From positions 1 through 20,729 of the forward strand of contig JADGQN010000028.1 in NCBI GenBank assembly GCA_017881765.1: a DNA stretch of 20,729 bases. The letters run 5' to 3'. The translations under genes were made by a program, and so were the position numbers. The notes beneath the pieces are model-generated. The model was not told where the DNA came from and did not search any database. It saw only the letters and a list, made by a program, of their open reading frames with translations. This DNA comes from Syntrophobacterales bacterium. Lineage in GTDB: Bacteria > Desulfobacterota > Syntrophorhabdia > Syntrophorhabdales > WCHB1-27. The stretch's first letter is position 1. The number at the start of each line of letters is the position of its first letter. This document shows positions 6,794 through 14,268 of this stretch, in pieces.

Positions 6794-9109
6794 TCATGCA
6801 AGGATCATCTTGAATTCCGTCCCACCCCTTCTATCCACTTCAATGGTACCGTCAAGCTGCCTGACCAGCGTGTTTACGAGTTGCAAACCGAGGGATGGAG
6901 TATCATCAATATCCATATCCTCCGGCAGCCCGACCCCGTTATCTTTCACCGTGAGAATCAATTTTCCTACCCCATCACGCAGAAGGCCCACAAGAATCTC
7001 CCCCCTTCTTCCCTGCGGGAACGCGTACTTGAGAGCGTTTGAGACGAGTTCATTAATGATCAATCCGCACGGGATAGCCCGATCAAGCCCAAGCGGTGCG
7101 GATTCCACATTTACACTGAGTTTAACCATATGAGTTGCCACACCATATGAGTTGAGAAGATAACTTGTAAGACTCCGTATATAGTCTGCCAGATTGATGT
7201 TCGCCAGGTCGTCACACTGGTAAAGTTTCTCGTGTATAAGCGCCATAGACCTCACGCGGGTTTGGCTTTCCCTGAGCACGGAGAGTACCTGATCGTCGGA
7301 AGTCTTCCTGGACTGAAGGTAAAGCAAGCTCGACACGATCTGAAGATTGTTCTTGACGCGGTGGTGGATCTCTTTCAGCAAGACCTCTTTCTCTTTGAGG
7401 GATGCCTTGATCTGCTCCTCCGCCTGTTTTCTATCGGTGATGTCTCTTGCCAGTGTGAGGAGAGCGGACTTCCCGTAGAAGGAGAATCCAACGGTTGAAG
7501 CTTCTGTGTCGATGATTTTCCCATCAAGGCGAATATACTTTTCCTCGACAAACGGCAGGTCCACCCCTTTTTCCAGGAGATCCTGTCGCTCCTTGACCAG
7601 CGCGACCGAATCCGGATGCACAAAGTCGAAAAGTGCCTTGCCGAGAACCTCCTCTTCGGAGGTTGCGCCGAGAAGCCTTACCCCCGCAACGTTGACCACG
7701 ATAATCTTCCCTTCCGCCTGAACTATGATGGCATCGGGGGAGTGTTCTACGAGTTTACGGTAACGCTCTTCGCTCTCCTTCAGCTCTTCGTTTATCTGGA
7801 TGCGGTGCGTAAAGACCGCGAGCTCGTTTGCAAGGCTGGAGCCAAGGGAGAGAAGACTCCCACCCACCCCTATCGTCGAAGGGTGTGCCAGCACAAGGGC
7901 GCCGATGAAGCGCTCCTTGACGACCATCGGCAGACAGACGAAGGTCTGAATGCCCAGCTCTCTAATCATACCATACGCATATTCCGGTTTCGAAAGGGCC
8001 GCCGTTTCAATAACGGGCTTATGCGTTCTTAAAGCAAGGGAAGAAAGGGTCCTATTTAATGGCACCTCCGGGCCACTACCTGAGGGGAGGGACATACCAG
8101 TCATTCCTTTGACAACCATCACCTGTCTATCCTCATCATAGATCTCTATGGATCCCACCGGGAAGCCGGTGGCAAGACAAATCTCTTCTATGATGGCCTG
8201 GTAAGCTTCACCTATAGACTCGGTGCCGAGGATGATTTCTGAGATGCGGTGAAGAGCAAACAGCTCCTGGTTGCGTGATGCCACTTCCCGCTCAGCCTTC
8301 ACGCGTTCGCTGATGTCTATGCCGAAACATATCGCGCCCACGGGCTTGTCCTGATCCCGGATATCGTTGATCTGCCAGGAAATGAAACGCTCAGCCGCTG
8401 TTTTGGTAAATATGACGCTTTCAAATGAGATAGGGAGCAGGAGCTTCCCATCTTGCCATTCTTTGAACTTCTCCCTCACGTAATTGTATTCACCATGCGG
8501 CAAGACCTGGGTGAGTAAATTTTTCCCCACGAGGTCATTTTTATCATAGCCCGTGATCTGCTCGGCGCCTTCGTTAAATATGTTGATAGTGCCGTCCAGG
8601 CTGAGCTCGATGATCATCACATTGGCGGTTTCAATCAGGTTTTCCGCGTAATCCTTGGCTTTGTGCATCTGGTCCGTAATCAACTGCAGCTCGGCCTTGC
8701 TTGCCAGAAGCTCCGTTTCCGCTTTTTTTCGCTCCGATATCTCCCGTTCCAGTTCCTTATTTGTTCGCGCAAGTTCGTCAGTCCTTTGGGCAACCTTCTT
8801 CTCCAGCATCGTCGGTACCTGCCGGAGGGCCTCTTCGGCACGTTCCCGCTCGGCAATCTCTTCCTGTGTCTTTTTGTAGAGGTCCTCGTAACGTCCTAGG
8901 AGGTAATAGACAATAAGCCCGGCGACAATCGTAAAAAAGGCGACTTCAATCACGTGATGGGGGAAACCGACCATGGTGGGAGAGGCTCCCCACAGAAACG
9001 CAAGCACCTCATACAGACCTATGGCTGCGGTCATCAAGACCATGGCCAGGACGAGAGCCGGGATTAATTGTATACGGCTGATCCGTCTGTTCTGTTTTTT
9101 ACTACCCAT
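6794..9109 (-). CDS. membrane-anchored PAS/GAF sensor histidine kinase (HisKA_2 type)
   Basis: A 771-residue inner-membrane sensor kinase. Two hydrophobic segments (about 15-40 and 50-72) form an N-terminal hairpin with almost no periplasmic loop, so sensing is probably cytoplasmic or within the membrane. A charged coiled coil follows (about 75-150), then PAS (155-270), GAF (285-435), PAS (445-560), a HisKA_2 domain with EIHHRVKNNLQ (H583 the likely phospho-acceptor) and HATPase_c (675-771) with INELVSNALKYAF, DNGVGLP and SLGLQLV. PAS-GAF-PAS and the kinase core are colinear with parts of the 1497-residue kinase next door. The gene starts 20 bp after the CheY-like gene and ends 17 bp before the giant kinase. 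Kinases of this class often pair with separate receiver proteins, three of which occur in this operon. Confidence 0.93.
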   Translation of the reverse strand: MGSKKQNRRISRIQLIPALVLAMVLMTAAIGLYEVLAFLWGASPTMVGFPHHVIEVAFFTIVAGLIVYYLLGRYEDLYKKTQEEIAERERAEEALRQVPTMLEKKVAQRTDELARTNKELEREISERKKAETELLASKAELQLITDQMHKAKDYAENLIETANVMIIELSLDGTINIFNEGAEQITGYDKNDLVGKNLLTQVLPHGEYNYVREKFKEWQDGKLLLPISFESVIFTKTAAERFISWQINDIRDQDKPVGAICFGIDISERVKAEREVASRNQELFALHRISEIILGTESIGEAYQAIIEEICLATGFPVGSIEIYDEDRQVMVVKGMTGMSLPSGSGPEVPLNRTLSSLALRTHKPVIETAALSKPEYAYGMIRELGIQTFVCLPMVVKERFIGALVLAHPSTIGVGGSLLSLGSSLANELAVFTHRIQINEELKESEERYRKLVEHSPDAIIVQAEGKIIVVNVAGVRLLGATSEEEVLGKALFDFVHPDSVALVKERQDLLEKGVDLPFVEEKYIRLDGKIIDTEASTVGFSFYGKSALLTLARDITDRKQAEEQIKASLKEKEVLLKEIHHRVKNNLQIVSSLLYLQSRKTSDDQVLSVLRESQTRVRSMALIHEKLYQCDDLANINLADYIRSLTSYLLNSYGVATHMVKLSVNVESAPLGLDRAIPCGLIINELVSNALKYAFPQGRRGEILVGLLRDGVGKLILTVKDNGVGLPEDMDIDDTPSLGLQLVNTLVRQLDGTIEVDRRGGTEFKMILA

Positions 9110-9129
9110 GCACTATCCCCCGGAAGAGA

Positions 9130-9528
9130 TCATTCTATGAGCCCAAGTTTTTGCAGCTCGTTCACCAGGCTGGATCTGCTGATCGGTTTAACGAGGTACG
9201 CAGTGGCACCTCCCTTATAAAGCGCATCCGCAACGCTTTCAGGGTCTGTAAGCGAGGTGGTCATGATCACCTTTACTTCGTGCGCGTAGTGGATCGATCT
9301 CTCCCCCTCCAACTCGCGTATCGTCCTGAGAGCCTGCTGCCCGTCAATATTTGGCATCACGATGTCCATGCATATCAGGTCGTAGGGCTTACCCTCTCCC
9401 CACGCCAGTTCAAAAGCCTTTATGGCCTCGGCTCCGTCAACGGCGATATCGCACTCCCCGTGCGCCGAAAGGATCTTCTGCAAAAGCCTGCGGCTTATGA
9501 AGTCATCATCCACAATCAGTACGCGCAT
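9130..9528 (-). CDS. single-domain CheY-like response regulator
   Basis: A 132-residue stand-alone receiver domain, first gene of the signalling unit. It has the acidic triad D7/D8/D9, phospho-acceptor D55 in the CMDIVMP motif, T90/T91 and the conserved lysine K114 (YLVKP). There is no output domain, so it must act by phosphotransfer or protein binding. Its receiver is clearly different from the two receivers downstream (MDIVMPNIDG against MDIxxKGEMDG), so it is not a recent copy of them. AGGAAAGG precedes the ATG. The kinase that starts at 9109 follows after 20 bp and is the natural phosphodonor candidate. Confidence 0.93.
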   Translation of the reverse strand: MRVLIVDDDFISRRLLQKILSAHGECDIAVDGAEAIKAFELAWGEGKPYDLICMDIVMPNIDGQQALRTIRELEGERSIHYAHEVKVIMTTSLTDPESVADALYKGGATAYLVKPISRSSLVNELQKLGLIE

Positions 9529-9689
9529 ACCGCCTTTCCTGTCGGGCCGGTCTTAACCAAGAACGCGCCAAACGAAAGATAACCGGTTAATGACCATTCT
9601 GGAAGAAGTGTCGACACCTATTACTGAGGATTAATGCAAACGCGATGCCAGAATCGGCTATGCCGGGAGTAGCTAACAACGGAACGAGA
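9529..9689. other. intergenic gap with two perfect 10-bp palindromes
   Basis: The gap lies between the end of the L,D-transpeptidase gene and the start of the signalling operon, both on the minus strand. It holds TAACCGGTTA (9580-9589) and GTGTCGACAC (9608-9617), which are 50-90 bp ahead of the CheY-like start codon and could be operator sites. I see no convincing -35/-10 pair and no strong terminator here, so readthrough from the transpeptidase gene remains possible. Confidence 0.35.
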
Positions 9690-11147
9690 CTACGAGGGTA
9701 ATGCAAACTCACCAATGATCTGCCACCCCTTCTGGCCTTTCTTAAGGTAGAGCGACTTAATGCTTACGCCATTGAAATTGTTCGATCTGTAGACCTGACG
9801 AAACCGTACGACCGCTATGTCGCCCTGGTCCTTTTGTGACAGCATGATGACCTTTCGGTCTAGTCGTACCTGGATGAATTTCTTTCCTTTGCTCACCTGT
9901 TCCTTCCGTTGGCCGAAGGTCTCGAGGTCCGTCCCGTCAGCCGCTTTAAAGTCGCGTGAGTAAAACTGAAGGAATTTCTTCATATCAACACCTTCCCAGG
10001 CCTTTTGCCAACCGCTTATGAACGTAGTAATATCCTGAGCGACTCTTTTCTGATTGTCTGCACTCCTGAAAGCGAGCCGGTCGACAATGACTATGGGGGT
10101 CGTCCCCAGCTTGATAGCGGTCGAGAGTTCGCGCAGGGAATCGTTATCCATCACCACGCACCCCTTGGTTGACTGTACCTCGTCCAATCTTTTCTGCGGG
10201 TCATGCCCGTGAAGCCAGACCCCATCACCCGTCTTACCCTCTTTCTTATCCAGGAAATCCGGGTAGTTCAAGACGAACGCGCCCATGCCGTAGTTCTTGG
10301 GAAGCTTGCTTCCCGGAATAAACTCAACGAAGAAGTGGATCCCCTCGGGCGTTGCCATATCCCCCACTTTTTCCTTATCCTTGATGTTCTTGCCCACGAT
10401 ACAGGGGTAGGCCTTCGCGAGAGCGAGCTTGCCCTGCACAGAGCGTAGGTAAAAGAGGGTCCTGCGGCTCTTCTCCACGAGCACCAGTTGCTCTCCGGGG
10501 TCCAAAGAGACAAAAGGAAAGAGCGCCTGCCCGGGAGGCACGGAAAGATCGGCCACCCTTATCTCGGCCTTTTCAGGGCCGACCGGGGCAGGCGTGGCAG
10601 GCTTTTCAGCAGCAGGTGCGGGAGCGACCGGAGCCTTTTCCGGCGCAGCCGCAGAGGAGACCGGGGCGGCCTTCTCCTCCGGGCGTGTAGTTGCGGGGAC
10701 AATCGGCTTTTTATCGGGGAGCACCTCAGGTGCCGGCCCCGTTATCTTCGTATCTCCCTGAGCCAGACGCAATTTCTTCTGCGTCTCAGTAAGAGAGTTC
10801 TGGGTGTTTCTTATAGTCTGGTTAGGTACCTCTTCAGTAATGTACGCGAGTTCTTTTTCCGTTTGAGTGACGATGCCGTTAAGCTCCGCCGTCTTACTTC
10901 TTTCCTTCAGGAGCAAAACCAGCGTTATGCCGTTCAACACGATGAGAAGCAGCATCCCGCCGATCAGGATCCCGCCAAGGGACCAGGCCCTTTTTGGTTT
11001 CGTCCTGGCTTCCGCATAGGTCAGCGGGATCGGGCTGCTGTAATCCCGTTCTTCCCGGATCTGCTGTCTGGAAACCTCTTTTCGTTTCTTCTTCAGAAAT
11101 TCGAGGAATGCGTCTTGGCTCTTCTTTGGCATGCCATCCCCGGCCAC
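9690..11147 (-). CDS. membrane-anchored L,D-transpeptidase (YkuD) with a C-terminal NTF2/SnoaL-like domain
   Basis: A 485-residue protein. After a charged N-terminus there is one membrane segment (about 57-80), a short coiled coil (85-130) and an Ala/Pro/Lys-rich linker (about 135-195) suited to spanning the periplasm. The YkuD catalytic domain is about 217-356, with WLHGHD (H313) and the nucleophile C330 in STKGCVV. The usual arginine after GC(V/I) is replaced by V. Residues about 370-485, with a W-x(3)-W motif and a closing GWQIIGEF, resemble the NTF2/SnoaL fold found at the end of some cell-wall enzymes. Such enzymes make 3-3 crosslinks or attach proteins to peptidoglycan. A GTG at 11147 gives this frame its longest form; the ATG at 11132 is equally plausible. 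It is divergent from the PBP4-type gene and has a strong promoter at 11200-11228. Confidence 0.87.
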   Translation of the reverse strand: MAGDGMPKKSQDAFLEFLKKKRKEVSRQQIREERDYSSPIPLTYAEARTKPKRAWSLGGILIGGMLLLIVLNGITLVLLLKERSKTAELNGIVTQTEKELAYITEEVPNQTIRNTQNSLTETQKKLRLAQGDTKITGPAPEVLPDKKPIVPATTRPEEKAAPVSSAAAPEKAPVAPAPAAEKPATPAPVGPEKAEIRVADLSVPPGQALFPFVSLDPGEQLVLVEKSRRTLFYLRSVQGKLALAKAYPCIVGKNIKDKEKVGDMATPEGIHFFVEFIPGSKLPKNYGMGAFVLNYPDFLDKKEGKTGDGVWLHGHDPQKRLDEVQSTKGCVVMDNDSLRELSTAIKLGTTPIVIVDRLAFRSADNQKRVAQDITTFISGWQKAWEGVDMKKFLQFYSRDFKAADGTDLETFGQRKEQVSKGKKFIQVRLDRKVIMLSQKDQGDIAVVRFRQVYRSNNFNGVSIKSLYLKKGQKGWQIIGEFALPS

Positions 11148-11199
11148 AACCGCACCACTCTAGCCTTCTGCGTGTATGATGGCCTTGCGGAGTTGTGAA

Positions 11200-11228
11200 A
11201 TTATGGGGTAAGTGGCTGTCCTTGTCAA
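11200..11228 (-). promoter_or_regulatory. sigma70-like promoter of the L,D-transpeptidase gene
   Basis: On the minus strand a perfect TTGACA (11228-11223) is followed after exactly 17 bases by CATAAT (11205-11200), one base from consensus. Transcription would start near 11193, giving a leader of roughly 45-60 bases. The -35 box lies inside a small inverted repeat TTGTC-AA-GACAA (plus strand 11222-11233). Confidence 0.65.
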
Positions 11229-11279
11229 GACAAAAAGTCGGTCGATCCAAAAGGAGTGCACGCTGCGGAACAGATGCTG

Positions 11280-11285
11280 TATAAT
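11280..11285 (+). promoter_or_regulatory. candidate -10 box (TATAAT) for the PBP4-type gene
   Basis: A perfect TATAAT on the plus strand between the divergent genes. The matching -35 position (around 11257-11262, TGCACG) is poor. If used, transcription would start near 11292, after the ATG at 11284 and before the in-frame GTG at 11305, which would make GTG the start codon. Confidence 0.35.
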
Positions 11286-12768
11286 GTGGCCGAATGGTGT
11301 ATACGTGAAGGCGAATTGGTATAAACCCCGAACGCTCATCCTGATTCTCTGTCTCTTCCTGCTGCTTTCCTGCACTACCCCTGTTCAGAGGAGCCTGGAG
11401 AGCCTCACAGAGAATCGCGCCCTGTTGGGTGCTCAATCGGGCGTCGCCATAAAATCATTATCGGACGATGCCTATGCCTTTCGCTCAAATGACGAACAGT
11501 TTTTTATTCCTGCTTCCAACATGAAGCTCTTTACCACGGCTGCCGGCCTGATCCTTCTCGGTCCGGAATTCCGTTACACAACGAGCCTGTACGCGGACGG
11601 CGAAATCCGTGGTGGTCTACTCGACGGGAACCTCATTATCAGGGGTGTCGGCGATCCGACACTCTCGGGAAGATTTCAAGCCGGAGGTGCGGCTGAAATC
11701 TTTAGCGACTGGGCGGAAAGGCTTCTGGGACTGGGCGTCACGGAAATAAAAGGCGATATCATCGGGGATGGGAGTCTGTTTGGTGAGGCATACCTGGGTG
11801 CAGGCTGGGCCTGGGATGATGACCTGTATTGCTATTCCGCACAGATCAGTGCCCTTTCCATCAACGATAACTGCGTTGCCATTTCCGTGCGTCCGGGGTC
11901 CGCGGCGGGAGAGACGCCCTTCATTACCGTTGATGACGGCTCGGGCTACATTACAATAAGGAACCGCGCGGTCACCACGTCTTCGGCAGAAGGAGCGTCC
12001 CTGCGGCTTTCGCGGGAACCGGCGAGCAACCTCCTCACCGTCTCGGGAGAAATTCCGGCCGGCGCGGACTTCGAGCAATTTTTCGTCACCATCCACAACC
12101 CCGCGCTATTTGCTGCAGCGCATTTGAGACGCGTGCTGGAATCCAAGGGGATAGTAATCGGAGGAACGATCAGCGACCGCGGGCCGTTCTCCGGCCCCAT
12201 CGTCTATGAATCGATGAAGATCGTCGCTTCGTACACCTCGCCGCCCCTTCGAGAGGTGATCGGCGAGATCAATAAGACAAGCCGGAACCTTTACGCGGAG
12301 CTCCTGTTCAGGACACTGGGGAATAGCTTCCTGGGCGATGGTTCGGCAAGAGCAGCCGCTGAGGTGCTGAAGGGCGCCCTCGTGAAGATGTCGGTTCCGC
12401 CTGATTCAGTGGTTGTATATGACGGATCAGGCCTCTCGCGGATGAATCTCGTCACGCCCGCGGCCCTTTTGGCACTCTTGAAATATATGTACCGGCACGA
12501 GCATTTCTCCTATTTCCTGGACTCCCTCCCTATTGCGGGCATTGACGGGACGCTGAGAGACAGGATGCGAAATACGCCGGCAGAAGGCAGAGTGCTCGCC
12601 AAAACAGGGAGTATGACCCACGTCCTTAACCTTTCAGGTTACGTAAGAAGCCGGGCAGGTAAGATGTATGCTTTTTCTATCCTGACAAACAATTATACCG
12701 GGCCTGTTGACGCGCTGAAACGAGTCCAGGACTCCGCGCTGGTCAGCCTCATCAACCTTCTTGACTGA
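11284..12768 (+). CDS. dacB: D-alanyl-D-alanine carboxypeptidase/endopeptidase, PBP4 type (peptidase S13), lipoprotein
   Basis: A class C penicillin-binding protein that removes the terminal D-Ala from peptidoglycan stems and cuts 4-3 crosslinks in the periplasm. The frame is open from a GTG at 11212 (518 codons); residues below count from there. A hydrophobic stretch ending in the lipobox LLSC (C54) predicts a lipidated protein. All three active-site motifs are present: SNMK (S102 nucleophile, K105), SRN (357-359) and KTG (464-466), plus the family's DGSGLSR (404-410). The insert between the first and second motifs is typical of the S13 family. ATG 11284 is taken as the start. GTG 11305 is an attractive alternative because it gives a 22-residue lipoprotein signal peptide and lies after a TATAAT box. 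No strong ribosome binding site decides between them. It is divergent from an L,D-transpeptidase, whose donor substrate this enzyme would produce. Confidence 0.9.
   Translation: MWPNGVYVKANWYKPRTLILILCLFLLLSCTTPVQRSLESLTENRALLGAQSGVAIKSLSDDAYAFRSNDEQFFIPASNMKLFTTAAGLILLGPEFRYTTSLYADGEIRGGLLDGNLIIRGVGDPTLSGRFQAGGAAEIFSDWAERLLGLGVTEIKGDIIGDGSLFGEAYLGAGWAWDDDLYCYSAQISALSINDNCVAISVRPGSAAGETPFITVDDGSGYITIRNRAVTTSSAEGASLRLSREPASNLLTVSGEIPAGADFEQFFVTIHNPALFAAAHLRRVLESKGIVIGGTISDRGPFSGPIVYESMKIVASYTSPPLREVIGEINKTSRNLYAELLFRTLGNSFLGDGSARAAAEVLKGALVKMSVPPDSVVVYDGSGLSRMNLVTPAALLALLKYMYRHEHFSYFLDSLPIAGIDGTLRDRMRNTPAEGRVLAKTGSMTHVLNLSGYVRSRAGKMYAFSILTNNYTGPVDALKRVQDSALVSLINLLD
11299..11320 (+). repeat. 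short dispersed repeat, copy 2 (with 1059-1082)
   Basis: It matches 1059-1082 over about 21 positions with one 2-base gap. This copy includes the possible GTG start codon (11305) of the PBP4-type gene. Confidence 0.4.
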
Positions 12769-12816
12769 CAACTCATTTCGTTCGCTTTTCACTCCGAAAA
12801 AGCCGCCAAAAAATCC

Positions 12817-12846
12817 TTGACTTTCCGTGCCCGGAGTGCTTATATG
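12817..12846 (+). promoter_or_regulatory. sigma70-like promoter of the catabolic operon
   Basis: TTGACT (12817-12822) is followed after 17 bases by TTATAT (12840-12845), or after 18 by TATATG. The first structural gene begins about 70 bp downstream, with GAGGAG (12903-12908) before its ATG. The -10 box touches the palindrome at 12845-12860, so the promoter is well placed for repression. Confidence 0.55.
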
Positions 12847-12860
12847 TACCGGTCGGTACA
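12845..12860. promoter_or_regulatory. operator-like palindrome at the catabolic promoter
   Basis: TGTACCG-GT-CGGTACA has perfect 7-bp arms and begins at the end of the -10 box. The form (ACCG-N2-CGGT core, 16 bp, overlapping the start of transcription) is typical of TetR-family operators that control fatty-acid or aromatic-CoA catabolism and are relieved by acyl-CoA or substrate. No TetR-like gene is in the window, so the regulator would be encoded elsewhere. Confidence 0.55.
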
Positions 12861-12914
12861 GGTTGCTACAGTAAGCTACTTACCCTTTTAAATCCTTTAT
12901 CTGAGGAGTATGTC

Positions 12915-13802
12915 ATGACAACTTTCTATCGGCGGTTACCGCGATTTGACTATGTGCAGCCAACCTCCCTCGACGAGGCGCTCTCCCTGCTCGGCCGTTA
13001 CAAAGCGGACGCGAAGCCTCTTGCGGGCGGCACGGACCTTATCCCACAGGTCAAAGGGAGAGATATGGCTGCCCCCCGCGTTGTTGTTGATCTGAAAGCC
13101 ATCCCCGGGCTCGATGCCATCACCTACGACGCGACAAAAGGACTCACCTTGGGCGCGATGGCGACCATAGCAAATGTGGAGCGCTCTGTCCTTGTCCGGG
13201 AGCATTACCCCATGCTCTCAAACGCCCTGACAACCATGGCATCCCCGCAGGTGCGTAATCGCGCCACGGTGACGGGCAACATCTGCACCGCAGTCCCTTC
13301 CGCGGACTCCGCACCAACGCTGCTCGTCCTGGAGGCTGTGCTGAAGTTGGTCAGTCAAAAAGGGGAGCGGCTTGTTCCCATCACACAGTTTTTTACCGGG
13401 CCGCGCCAGACCGTGCTCACTTATGACGAACTTATCACGGAGATCCGGATCCCCTCCCCTCCTCCCAAGTCTCGAGGGGTTTACCTGAAACTCTCGCCCC
13501 GGAAGTCCATGGATCTTGCCGTCGTCGGCGTGGCTGCCTTTGTCGTGCGGGACGGGGAAACGTGCAAAGATGTGCGCATCGCTCTCGGCGCGGTAGCGCC
13601 CACTCCCATCCGGGAGGCGAGGGCTGAATCTGCCTTGCTCGGGAAGAAGCTGACGGACGAATCGATTGAGGAGGCAGCAAGCGCTGCTTCAAGCGAATGC
13701 AGGCCGATAGACGACCACAGGGCTGCAAGGGAGTATCGCTGTGACATGGTTTACGTGCTTACCAGAAGAGCGCTCACCCAGATTAAAGAGGAGGCTTTAT
13801 GA
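12915..13802 (+). CDS. xanthine dehydrogenase-family FAD-binding (medium) subunit
   Basis: A 295-residue subunit that carries FAD and passes electrons between the iron-sulfur subunit and an external carrier. The two flavin-binding motifs are clear: LAGGTD (36-41) and TVTGNICTAVPSAD (118-131). The C-terminal CO dehydrogenase flavoprotein domain covers about 190-292. Length matches the CoxM/CutM class. The cysteine-rich insertion that binds an extra 4Fe-4S cluster in 4-hydroxybenzoyl-CoA reductase beta subunits is absent, which argues against a classical enzyme of that kind. The stop codon overlaps the next ATG (ATGA, 13799-13802), so the two are translationally coupled. Gene order FAD, 2Fe-2S, Mo is that of coxMSL. 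It is the first gene of the catabolic operon, under the operator-like palindrome. Confidence 0.92.
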   Translation: MTTFYRRLPRFDYVQPTSLDEALSLLGRYKADAKPLAGGTDLIPQVKGRDMAAPRVVVDLKAIPGLDAITYDATKGLTLGAMATIANVERSVLVREHYPMLSNALTTMASPQVRNRATVTGNICTAVPSADSAPTLLVLEAVLKLVSQKGERLVPITQFFTGPRQTVLTYDELITEIRIPSPPPKSRGVYLKLSPRKSMDLAVVGVAAFVVRDGETCKDVRIALGAVAPTPIREARAESALLGKKLTDESIEEAASAASSECRPIDDHRAAREYRCDMVYVLTRRALTQIKEEAL

Positions 13803-14266
13803 AAGAGATACGGATCACGGTCAATGGAAAACCTTACGAGCTGTCCGTCAGGCCCTGGGCAACGCTCCTTGAAGTTATACGCGAAGACCTGGGGTTGACG
13901 GGTACAAAGGAAGGTTGCGGCGTGGGCGAGTGCGGCGCCTGCACCGTGATTATGAATGGCAAGTCGGTCAACGCATGTCTGGTGCTTGCGCCCGAAGCAG
14001 ACGGCAAAGAGATCACCACCATAGAAGGCCTCGCCCAAGGCGAGAAGCTTGATCCGATCCAGCAGGCCTTTTACGAAATCGGAGGTCTTCAGTGCGGCTT
14101 TTGCACCCCGGGCATGATCATGTCCACCAAGGCGCTGCTCGCCGAAACTCCTGAACCCACGGATCATGAGATACGCAAGGGCCTGGAAGGAAACTTCTGT
14201 CGCTGCACGGGCTATACCAAGATATTTGAATCAGTCAGGGAAGCTTCCCGGAAATCAAGGAGGTAG
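13799..14266 (+). CDS. xanthine dehydrogenase-family 2Fe-2S (small) subunit
   Basis: A 155-residue iron-sulfur subunit with two [2Fe-2S] clusters that link the molybdenum centre to FAD. The plant-ferredoxin-like N-terminal cluster uses C40, C45, C48 and C60 (GCGVGECGACT). The C-terminal helical cluster uses C99, C102, C134 and C136 (QCGFCTPG and FCRCTGY). All eight ligands are present and the length is normal. It overlaps the FAD-subunit gene by 4 bp and ends 2 bp before the Mo-subunit gene, so the three subunits are made together. Confidence 0.95.
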   Translation: MKEIRITVNGKPYELSVRPWATLLEVIREDLGLTGTKEGCGVGECGACTVIMNGKSVNACLVLAPEADGKEITTIEGLAQGEKLDPIQQAFYEIGGLQCGFCTPGMIMSTKALLAETPEPTDHEIRKGLEGNFCRCTGYTKIFESVREASRKSRR

Positions 14267-14268
14267 GC

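Noticed and set aside
12791..12816. Terminator after the PBP4-type gene (GCTTTTC with GAAAAAGC)
   Set aside because: The stem is short and A+T-rich and no T run follows on the plus strand.
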